Below, one piece after another: positions 1-5,841 of a stretch of DNA of 9,039 bases. A model generated the notes under the pieces. The model was not told the DNA's origin and did not search any database. It worked only from the letters and a program-made list of their open reading frames with translations. Both the position numbers and the translations under genes were made by a program. The DNA is from an uncultured Christensenella sp. (GTDB taxonomy: Bacteria; Bacillota; Clostridia; Christensenellales; UBA1242): positions 1 through 9,039 of the forward strand of contig CAJLLK010000037.1 of NCBI GenBank assembly GCA_905207515.1, in the 5' to 3' direction. The first letter of the stretch is position 1. Every line of letters starts with the position of its first letter.

Positions 1-4
1 GCGA

Positions 5-1237
5 TTACTTTGAAAGAACATTGACAGAAACTTTAAAAACAATATGATTTAAATAGTCTTCTGGGTCTTCCAGCTTTTGCAAAAAATTTTTAAATTTAAA
101 CGGATGCGCATTGGCAATTTTTGTGTAAAAATCCACTATGTCAACTTGATTTTCTCGCATCAAAGTGAGTGCTTCTGTCATCGATTTTTTTACACTTTTT
201 TCAATTTCTCTAAGTGCGGTGTCTGTGATTTTAAAAAACTCAACATTGTTTTCCACCCTGCTTTGTTGTGACTGAACTTCAGTCAAGTTGAGTGAAATGT
301 TTGTGTTGACGCAAAAAACTGGGATATCATTTTCGAAAACCACCTTGTTTTTGGTTTCTTTGCTCAAAATTTCAAAGACAAGGTTTGCGTCAGTAAAATT
401 TTCATCACTGAAGTTGTCTATTTCAATCGTCCCCGACCTGCTGTCATTTAAAAAATAGTTGATATTGCTCAAATCATTGCCGTCAATTTTCAAAACAAGC
501 TTTCCATCTTTAAGCACATATGTGTCGCCATTGTTTAAGATGTCTTTTGATTGTTGCTCACTTCCACCAGAAGACCCGCTTCCAGATGGAGCATCTGTCA
601 CAGCAACTGACAGACCTTCGTCCATTTCTTCCACGCTTAGACATGGAATCAAACTGACTTTGGTCGGTCCATAAAGCCCGTGATAAAACGTATCAAAAGA
701 AGAATCCACCGCATAAATATAATGCGAATTAAAATTTACCAAATCGCTGATTTTTATCGAACTGTCACTGTCCAAACCTTTGGCAGTTTTCAAAAAATCT
801 TTTGCAGAAACATCTGTCGAAACAAGTTTCGTGCTGGTCGGCAAGCTTTCGTTTCTTGAAAGATAATCCAAAAATTGTGTCACATCTTGGTCAAGCAAAT
901 TTCCATTTAAAACAACTGTTTTGATGTGCGAAAGCCCAATTTCTCTCCCTACGTGCAAGCCAGAATAATCAAGCGCTTCGGCAATGCTGTTGCCTTTGGA
1001 AGAGACGACCTTATAGTTTTCAGTGAAGCTTTGATTTGCCACAGGAACAAAAGTCAAAAGCGAAACTTCAAACTTTTCTTCTTCGTTTTCAAGCGCGTCA
1101 ATGCCTATCGCCGTCACAATGGCATAACGATTTATTTCTGCAGGAGTTGCAAGTGCTGCAAAGCCATAGACAATCACAATAACGCAAAACACAAGCAGCA
1201 TCGGCGTTTTAAAAATAGTAACAAAAAACTGTTTCAT
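5..1237 (-). CDS. Germinant receptor C subunit, Ger(x)C family, without lipobox
   Basis: This is the C subunit of a GerA-type nutrient germinant receptor, which acts on the outer face of the inner spore membrane together with the A and B subunits. It is complete at 410 residues, near the usual family length. One hydrophobic segment (about residues 12-30) is followed by INRYAIVTAIGID (35-47), the counterpart of the family's conserved strand after the lipid-anchoring Cys. SHIKTVVLNG (103-112) and FLDYLSRN (122-129) match the next conserved block. A Ser/Gly-rich linker (about 218-230) precedes the second domain, and the C-terminal third is a mixed helix/strand domain. Family C subunits normally carry a lipobox and Cys just before this first strand. 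Here the site reads ATPAEINRY and has no Cys. The only nearby Cys (C18) lies inside the hydrophobic stretch with Phe before it, so the protein is probably held by an uncleaved helix. The ATG overlaps the stop of the B gene (ATGA), with CGGAG nine bases upstream, so translation is probably coupled. Family assignment is firm; the ligand is unknown. Confidence 0.9.
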   Translation of the reverse strand: MKQFFVTIFKTPMLLVFCVIVIVYGFAALATPAEINRYAIVTAIGIDALENEEEKFEVSLLTFVPVANQSFTENYKVVSSKGNSIAEALDYSGLHVGREIGLSHIKTVVLNGNLLDQDVTQFLDYLSRNESLPTSTKLVSTDVSAKDFLKTAKGLDSDSSIKISDLVNFNSHYIYAVDSSFDTFYHGLYGPTKVSLIPCLSVEEMDEGLSVAVTDAPSGSGSSGGSEQQSKDILNNGDTYVLKDGKLVLKIDGNDLSNINYFLNDSRSGTIEIDNFSDENFTDANLVFEILSKETKNKVVFENDIPVFCVNTNISLNLTEVQSQQSRVENNVEFFKITDTALREIEKSVKKSMTEALTLMRENQVDIVDFYTKIANAHPFKFKNFLQKLEDPEDYLNHIVFKVSVNVLSK

Positions 1238-2322
1238 CGTGGCACACTCCGTTTTTTCTTAAATAGCAAAATTGCCACCAGAAGCGGAACAAGAACAAAC
1301 GAGATGAGCGAAATGTAAGACACAAAGTTTTCGCCATAATATAATGTTGTCTCCAAATTTAAAACGACATAGTTTATGATAAGCAACATTAAGATGTTGA
1401 ACGTCCAAAAAGAATACGCATCGTCGATTTTTGAAAAGACTGATTGAAAAGACAAAACAAATCCTTTCAAATAAATCGATAAGTGAAAATATGTCAACAT
1501 GATGATGACGACCATCGAAATTATGTCTATTCTTCCCAAACCGCCATATTCTTTAACATAATTCATGATTTCAAAAAGAGCAAATGGATGCAAGAAAGAA
1601 ACATAAGTGTAAGACAAGATGAAAACAATTGAAATCAAGCAGACCAAAACAAGAGAAATTCCTGAAAGACAAAACACAACCTTCCATTTGCCAGGTTTGA
1701 TGTTTACTCTGTCCATAATAAGAAACAAAAAAATTGTGTCTCCAAACGAAGCGAAGTGTTTTAAAGTAGTGATAAAAAAATCTTGTGGCGAAGCCTGAAA
1801 AAAGATAGGCTGACTGTTTATTCCGAAAAAGCCAACAATCACGCAAAACAGCACAATCACCAAAATAACTGGAAAAAACAACTGCATTGTTCTGCCCATC
1901 ACCCTAAGGCCGACAATCGCCAGATAGTTTACAACTGGAATAAAACAAAAAAGGAACAAAATATTTGAGCTATCTTTATAAATTAGCTTCCTAAAAAAAA
2001 CATAAGTGACATTATATAAAATCGCCGCCTTACAAAGGAAAAAGAACATCAAGAAAAGATATAAAATGATTGGAATGACCTTTCCAAAATTGGTTTTCAA
2101 AATGACAAAAAAGCTCTCGTTTGGATATTTGGTCTTGAGCTTGTAAAACAAAAACAAAAGCCCAAATTCAAACAGTGAAAGGATGATTGGAATGATAAAA
2201 GCTTCCACCTTTGCGCCATTATATAGCAAAGACGGCAACATCAAAACTTTGTTTGCAAAAAGCAATGTAAACATCAAAATTGCTGTTTGCCAAGCTGATA
2301 TGCTTTTATCTTTTACTTTCAT
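1234..2322 (-). CDS. Germinant receptor B subunit, spore permease family (GerAB-like)
   Basis: This is the integral membrane B subunit of the receptor, a member of the spore permease family in the APC superfamily. In characterised receptors the B subunit binds the germinant. The product is 362 residues, normal for the family, with about ten hydrophobic helices and a short basic tail (KKKRSVPR). Recognisable landmarks are the N-terminal AWQTAILMFTLLFANK and VLMLPS stretch, equivalent to the conserved first unwound helix, and GLGRIDIISMVV in the second half, equivalent to the family's conserved Arg-containing helix start. I place the start at the ATG at 2322 rather than the in-frame TTG one codon upstream, because GGGAG lies five bases before the ATG but only two before the TTG. 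The gene overlaps the A gene by 17 bases and the C gene by 4, so the three are translated as one operon. Family is confident; substrate cannot be read from the sequence. Confidence 0.93.
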   Translation of the reverse strand: MKVKDKSISAWQTAILMFTLLFANKVLMLPSLLYNGAKVEAFIIPIILSLFEFGLLFLFYKLKTKYPNESFFVILKTNFGKVIPIILYLFLMFFFLCKAAILYNVTYVFFRKLIYKDSSNILFLFCFIPVVNYLAIVGLRVMGRTMQLFFPVILVIVLFCVIVGFFGINSQPIFFQASPQDFFITTLKHFASFGDTIFLFLIMDRVNIKPGKWKVVFCLSGISLVLVCLISIVFILSYTYVSFLHPFALFEIMNYVKEYGGLGRIDIISMVVIIMLTYFHLSIYLKGFVLSFQSVFSKIDDAYSFWTFNILMLLIINYVVLNLETTLYYGENFVSYISLISFVLVPLLVAILLFKKKRSVPR

Positions 2323-3733
2323 CAAATCTCCCTTTTTTGCCCAGCTTGTAAGACATCGGTCTTTCTTTCATGTCTCTTAGTGGAACTTTCAACAGACCGT
2401 CTTTGTTGTCAGTGAAAATAAATGGCGAAAACGGCGCAAGATAAGGGGCTCCAAAGTTTTCGATGGTGTTTGCATAAGCCAAAAAATAAATCATTGCTCC
2501 AATCACACCCAAAAGACCAAGCGATGCACCCACCAAAAGGAAAATGAATTGCAAAACAGTTATTTGTGCATAAGCTGACGGAACAGTGTAAAGCGCAATT
2601 TTTGCAATGGCGACAACAATCACCGCTGGCGGCGAAATCAATCCAGCTTTGACACCAGTGTCGCCCAAGATGAGCGCTCCGACAATGGAAGTTGCCAGCC
2701 CCAAATAGCTTGGCAATCGCAAACTGACTTCATACAAAATCTGAAACAGCAGTGTGATAAAAAGCATTTCAATAAACGGCGTAAAAGGGATTTGTTGCGT
2801 GGAGTCAGCAATGGTTATGAGATATTTGAGCGGCAAAATGTTGTAATGAAAAAGTTGAAGTGAGATAAAAACTCCAGGTCCCACCACCGCCAACAAAAGC
2901 CCGATAATTCTGACAATTCTTATGAAAGTTGCGTAAACATAACTTGTGTAATAGTCATTGCTGTTTTGCACGTCTTCCAAAAAAACGAAAGGCACGGTCA
3001 ACACAACTGGAGAGTTGTCCACAAGAATTGCCACTCTGCCTTCCAAAAGCTTTGAAGCCACAATATCTGGTTTTTCCGCTTGTCCGACTTGCTTATAAAT
3101 TGAATTTGGTCGAGTGGCAAGATAAGACATAAGATAATGCGAGTCCACAACGCCGTCAACATCCACTTTTTCCAGCCTTTTCAAAACATTTTTGACAAGT
3201 TTTTTGTCAACAATTCCGTCAAGATAAGCGACCACAACTTGAGTGTTTGTGCAAGAGCCGACAAAGGCTTGTTCAAACACCAGCTTGTCTGTGTAAAATC
3301 GCCTTCTGAGCATGGTCATGTTGGTCTTGATGTCTTCAGTGAAGCCTTCTCTTGGTCCCCAAATAACTGGCGAAGTCGGTGGTTCGGCTGGCACTCTCAA
3401 AGGCAGTTTCAAAATGTCGACAGCCAAAAATTCTTCGCTGTTTGACAGCATAATGACCACCGAACCTTTCAAAATTTTGGTCAAGACTTCGCTTTTTGGC
3501 ACAACCGAAACATCGTTTGCCTTGACAAGTTCTTGCAATTTTTCAAAAGTGATAACTTCTTCAAAATCAAGAATAGGTTCAAAAATGGCCTGCGAAAAAA
3601 CAAGGTTGTCGGTTATGCTTTTGAGATAAACAAACCCCAAATCGACACCATTTTTTGAGATAATTCTGTCTGCAACATCAATAGAATTATGTAATTGTTT
3701 CTTTAAAACTTTTATTTCTTTTTCAACATTCAA
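2306..3733 (-). CDS. Germinant receptor A subunit, GerA family (GerAA-like)
   Basis: This is the A subunit of a GerA-type germinant receptor (PF03323 type). In B. subtilis the GerAA protein assembles with the B and C subunits into a ligand-gated ion channel. The 475 residues fit the family length. The N-terminal cytoplasmic half contains GPREGFTED (126-134) followed by LRRRF (142-146), a hallmark of the family, then KPDIVASKLLEGRVAILVDN (221-240) and a DYY at 260-262. The C-terminal half has about five membrane helices (roughly 267-420), including the conserved RLPSYLGLATSIVGALILGD (339-358), and ends with FGAPYLAPFSP (427-437) and a basic tail. The only usable in-frame start downstream of an in-frame TAG is a TTG, preceded nine bases earlier by AAGGCGG, a near-consensus ribosome binding site. 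It is the first gene of the operon, and its end overlaps the B gene. All expected blocks are present and nothing looks broken. Confidence 0.95.
   Translation of the reverse strand: MNVEKEIKVLKKQLHNSIDVADRIISKNGVDLGFVYLKSITDNLVFSQAIFEPILDFEEVITFEKLQELVKANDVSVVPKSEVLTKILKGSVVIMLSNSEEFLAVDILKLPLRVPAEPPTSPVIWGPREGFTEDIKTNMTMLRRRFYTDKLVFEQAFVGSCTNTQVVVAYLDGIVDKKLVKNVLKRLEKVDVDGVVDSHYLMSYLATRPNSIYKQVGQAEKPDIVASKLLEGRVAILVDNSPVVLTVPFVFLEDVQNSNDYYTSYVYATFIRIVRIIGLLLAVVGPGVFISLQLFHYNILPLKYLITIADSTQQIPFTPFIEMLFITLLFQILYEVSLRLPSYLGLATSIVGALILGDTGVKAGLISPPAVIVVAIAKIALYTVPSAYAQITVLQFIFLLVGASLGLLGVIGAMIYFLAYANTIENFGAPYLAPFSPFIFTDNKDGLLKVPLRDMKERPMSYKLGKKGRFDESKR
2328..2332 (-). promoter_or_regulatory. Ribosome binding site of the ger B gene
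   Basis: GGGAG on the minus strand lies five bases before the ATG at 2322 and only two before the alternative TTG at 2325. This spacing favours the ATG. The site sits inside the 3' end of the A gene, so the B gene is probably translated by ribosomes finishing the A gene. Confidence 0.7.
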
Positions 3734-3755
3734 TGTTCTCGCCCGCCTTTTTAGC

Positions 3756-3785
3756 TAGTATAAACAAAAACATTGAAAATTATCA
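3756..3785 (-). promoter_or_regulatory. Candidate promoter of the ger operon, SigG-like -10
   Basis: Reading the minus strand, TGATAA (3785-3780) is followed after 17 bases by TATACTA (3762-3756). The -10 matches six of seven positions of the known forespore SigG consensus (CATWHTA). The -35 is a poor match, though the spacing is right. gerA-type operons are SigG-dependent in B. subtilis, so this is a reasonable fit, and the upstream gene's terminator means a promoter is needed in this gap. The predicted transcript start falls near 3749, almost on top of the ribosome binding site, leaving a leader of only about 17 bases. Treat as tentative. Confidence 0.4.
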
Positions 3786-3818
3786 CAAACAAAAAACGCA
3801 GCTTTTCTTTGCTGCGTT
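3785..3818 (-). terminator. Rho-independent terminator after the fibronectin-III-like gene
   Basis: On the minus strand AACGCAGC (3818-3811) pairs perfectly with GCTGCGTT (3802-3795) across an eight-base loop, and the stem runs into a T-rich tract (3796-3785). It starts six bases after the TGA of the upstream gene. There is no T tract on the plus side, so it works in one direction. It separates this gene from the ger operon. Confidence 0.9.
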
Positions 3819-3823
3819 GCTCT

Positions 3824-4741
3824 TCAAACAATTTGAGAAAAATCGCTTTCTTCGACAAAATCTGTCGCCAAAGATTTGATTTGAACAAGCGAATTTTCAA
3901 AGTCCAAACTGCCCAAAACAAATTGAACATCTGAAAATGTGTAAACAAAACCATTTTCGACTTCTTCTGTTGTTAAAGCTTTCAAAACGCCTTTCAAAAC
4001 ACCATTTTCATAGATTTCAAAACTGTCAACTTTTTCTGAGCAAACAACCGTCAAGCCATTTTCTCTGTTTGTGCTCAAAATTTGATTTTTCTTGACGATT
4101 TCAAGTTGTTTCCCTTCACCTGCCACTGAAGAGAGCAAAAAGTCGTTGTCTGATTCCGCGAAAATATAAAGTGTAAACTTGCCCGCTGGCACATCGTTTA
4201 AAGAAAACGAAGTTGAAGTTGTTGTCGCTTCAAAAATTTCTCCGTCAGTGTCCAAAAACTTTAAGCGATAGCTGTCTGCCAAATAAATTTCTTGCCAAGA
4301 CACAAGATTTTTTTCTGTGTCGACCAAAACGCTGTCATAAACAATCGTGTCCAAATTCCAAGATGGTTGCCAAACCAAAGCTTCTGAAAAAGCGCTGTTT
4401 CCAGAGCCATTTTCGGTTGTGTAGCACGCCGAAAAACGATATTGCTCGCCTGCCAAAATGTTCAGTTTCTGCTCTGAAAGATTTATCATGTTTGTGTCGC
4501 TGTCGACATAATCTACAACGACATATTCTCCGTCGATGAGCTGTTCCAGCTTAAACTGATAGCCATATTCGCCGCTATATTCTGTGACAAGATAAAAATC
4601 GCCATCAACATTTTGAACCTGCGTTTTGCCTGGAGCGTTTTCAATGATGTCGTTGCCGAGAAAGACAAAGCAAAAGCCCAAAATGATTGCCACTGACGCC
4701 AAAGCAACAAAAACCCATAACAAAATTTGTTTCTTGCTCAT
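3824..4741 (-). CDS. Membrane-anchored extracytoplasmic protein with fibronectin-III-like domains, function unknown
   Basis: I do not recognise a specific family. The protein begins with MSKKQ, then one strong hydrophobic helix of about 23 residues, then about 275 residues predicted outside the membrane. No lipobox is visible (the Cys in the helix follows Phe), so it is probably a single-pass anchored protein or has a signal peptide. The outer part is rich in beta-strand patterns and looks like two or three fibronectin type III or Ig-like sandwiches. The first ends with YRFSACYTTENGSGNSAFSE, a typical F-G hairpin. The second runs from LVSWQEIYLADSYRLKFLD to LYIFAESDNDF. A third, weaker one fills the C terminus. 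Two starts are possible: ATG at 4741 (chosen, 305 residues) and an in-frame ATG at 4750 (308 residues). The nearest promoter's -10 ends three bases before the 4750 codon, which favours 4741, but neither start has a good ribosome binding site. The gene has its own terminator and stands alone. A role in surface binding or in envelope or spore assembly is only a guess. Confidence 0.85.
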   Translation of the reverse strand: MSKKQILLWVFVALASVAIILGFCFVFLGNDIIENAPGKTQVQNVDGDFYLVTEYSGEYGYQFKLEQLIDGEYVVVDYVDSDTNMINLSEQKLNILAGEQYRFSACYTTENGSGNSAFSEALVWQPSWNLDTIVYDSVLVDTEKNLVSWQEIYLADSYRLKFLDTDGEIFEATTTSTSFSLNDVPAGKFTLYIFAESDNDFLLSSVAGEGKQLEIVKKNQILSTNRENGLTVVCSEKVDSFEIYENGVLKGVLKALTTEEVENGFVYTFSDVQFVLGSLDFENSLVQIKSLATDFVEESDFSQIV

Positions 4742-4752
4742 AATATACATTT

Positions 4753-4781
4753 ATTATACCTATAAAGAATTTTTTTTGCAA
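4753..4781 (-). promoter_or_regulatory. SigA-type promoter of the fibronectin-III-like gene
   Basis: On the minus strand TTGCAA (4781-4776) and a perfect TATAAT (4758-4753) are separated by exactly 17 bases. Transcription would begin near 4746, between the two candidate ATG codons, giving a leader of about five bases or fewer before the ATG at 4741. Confidence 0.7.
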
Positions 4782-4831
4782 TTTATTTAGCAATTTTAAC
4801 AAAAAAACGCAAAATATTTTAAAATGGCATA

Positions 4832-4860
4832 TTGACAAGGGAAAAGAAACATGATAAAAT
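4832..4860 (+). promoter_or_regulatory. Strong SigA-type promoter of the acidic-tail gene
   Basis: A perfect TTGACA (4832-4837) and TAAAAT (4855-4860) are separated by 17 bases, with an extended -10 TG at 4852-4853. Transcription should begin near 4867. It points away from the minus-strand promoter at 4753-4781, so the intergenic region is a divergent promoter pair. One of the best promoter matches in the window, which suggests steady vegetative expression. Confidence 0.85.
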
Positions 4861-4873
4861 ATAGACATAATTT

Positions 4874-4879
4874 GGAGGT
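4874..4879 (+). promoter_or_regulatory. Ribosome binding site of the acidic-tail gene
   Basis: GGAGGT with GGAGG six bases before the ATG at 4885. It fixes the start of the plus-strand gene and predicts efficient translation from a leader of only about 18 bases. Confidence 0.9.
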
Positions 4880-4884
4880 AAAAT

Positions 4885-5811
4885 ATGATTTTCTCTACGT
4901 TAGGCAATTCAGGAATGAACTTTGACAATTTGACAAACGAAGGTTTTGCAGCCTTCATTCTTGCGATTATTTTCACAATAATCACAATCGCTGCAGCAAT
5001 TTTCTTTGCACGAAACAAAAAAATCAACAAAGTGCTTGCAATTTTCACAACTTTGGTCTTTCCAATCATCACAATTTTCTGCTGGGTATATTTGATTATG
5101 AATGTTTGCGGCTGCGAACTTGCATTTTCACTTTACATTTCACTCGCTGTCAGCCTTGGCTATGGAATTGTTGCCTTTGCCATCAGCGCTTTGATTGCAA
5201 ATGTTATCAAATCAAATGAAAACGCAAAACAAGAAGTGAAACCACTTTCTAAACCAGTTGAAGAACCAAAACAAGAAGAAAAAGCTGAAGATACTGAAGA
5301 GAAATCTGTTGAAACACAAACAATTCCACTCTTGCCAGCAGCAAACGAAGAAGAACTTCCTGTTGAAGAAACAGAAGAACTTCCAGCAGTGGAACAAGAA
5401 GAATCGCCAGCAGTTGAAAGCGAAGAAACAGAAGCTGCAGACGAAACCGAAGTGGATGCTCAAGACGAAGAAACAACATCTGAAGTTGTTGAAAGTGAAG
5501 AAAATGTTGAAGAGCCAGCTGAAGAAACCGAAGAAGTTTCTGAAACTGAAGAAGAAACTGTCGAAGAAACAACTGAAGAACAATCTGCAGACGAAATCGA
5601 AGTGATTGCTCCTGCTTCTGAAGAAGAAAACGAAGAATCTGAAGAAGTTGAAACAGAAGCTGCTCAAGAAGATGAAACAGTTGAAGAGCCAACTGAAGTT
5701 GAAGAAAACACTGAAGAAGTTTTTGAAACTGAAAACAGCAGCGAAGAAAACACTGAAGAAGAAAAAATCGAAAGAATTGTTCCTGACGACGAAGAAGACG
5801 AAAATAAATAA
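4885..5811 (+). CDS. Three-helix membrane protein with long glutamate-rich cytoplasmic tail, function unknown
   Basis: I do not recognise a family. The 308-residue product has two clear parts. Residues 1-108 hold three membrane helices (about 21-41, 49-72, 79-107). The loop RNKKINK between helices 1 and 2 and the Lys residues after helix 3 are positive, so by the positive-inside rule the N terminus is outside and the tail is in the cytoplasm. A short outer loop holds CGC (75-77). Residues 109-308 form a low-complexity tail with 77 glutamates in 200 residues plus Asp, Thr, Val, Ala and Pro, and almost no aromatic residues. It is surely disordered and strongly negative, and nearly all its Glu codons are GAA. 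Within it, residues 185-222 and 235-282 look like diverged copies of one unit. Start and expression are well supported by a consensus promoter and GGAGG site. It is the only plus-strand gene here and ends at a terminator shared with leuS. Acidic tails of this kind may bind cations or basic proteins, but no role can be assigned. Confidence 0.9.
   Translation: MIFSTLGNSGMNFDNLTNEGFAAFILAIIFTIITIAAAIFFARNKKINKVLAIFTTLVFPIITIFCWVYLIMNVCGCELAFSLYISLAVSLGYGIVAFAISALIANVIKSNENAKQEVKPLSKPVEEPKQEEKAEDTEEKSVETQTIPLLPAANEEELPVEETEELPAVEQEESPAVESEETEAADETEVDAQDEETTSEVVESEENVEEPAEETEEVSETEEETVEETTEEQSADEIEVIAPASEEENEESEEVETEAAQEDETVEEPTEVEENTEEVFETENSSEENTEEEKIERIVPDDEEDENK
5437..5730 (+). repeat. Imperfect internal duplication in the acidic tail
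   Basis: Two segments of the coding sequence (5437-5550 and 5587-5730) encode similar series. Each begins ADE-x-EV, continues through acidic spacer sequence to VEEP, and then reaches TEEV-x-ETE. The second copy is about ten residues longer. The shared order of the less common motifs (ADExEV, VEEP, EEVxETE) goes beyond simple Glu richness, but low complexity makes chance similarity possible. Confidence 0.45.
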
Positions 5812-5812
5812 C

Positions 5813-5841
5813 AAAAAAGACCAAAAATTTGGTCTTTTTTT
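5813..5841. terminator. Bidirectional terminator between convergent genes
   Basis: AAAAAAGACCA (5813-5823) pairs with TGGTCTTTTTT (5830-5840); the short AAAATT centre forms the loop. T tracts lie on both strands (5835-5841 on plus, complement of 5813-5818 on minus), so one hairpin ends both the acidic-tail gene and leuS. It begins two bases after the plus-strand stop, and its last paired base is part of the leuS stop codon. Confidence 0.9.

Noticed and set aside
1571..1846. Minus-strand frame inside the ger B gene that might suggest a frameshifted gene
   Set aside because: The B gene is intact and full length in its own frame; this is a shadow frame without a ribosome binding site or family features.
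2306..2322. Overlap of ger A and B genes as a sign of a frameshift
   Set aside because: Both proteins have complete family-typical ends, and short overlaps are normal in gerA-type operons.
4641..5072. Minus-strand frame of 143 codons across the divergent promoter region
   Set aside because: It covers both promoters and the start of the plus-strand gene, has no ribosome binding site, and its sequence looks like the complement of membrane helices.
5212..5824. Two long overlapping minus-strand reading frames (200 and 191 codons) opposite the acidic-tail gene
   Set aside because: They are mirror images of GAA repeats and give runs of Phe or of Leu and Gln. They have no ribosome binding site and lie opposite a gene with an excellent promoter and start. 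They also run through the terminator.
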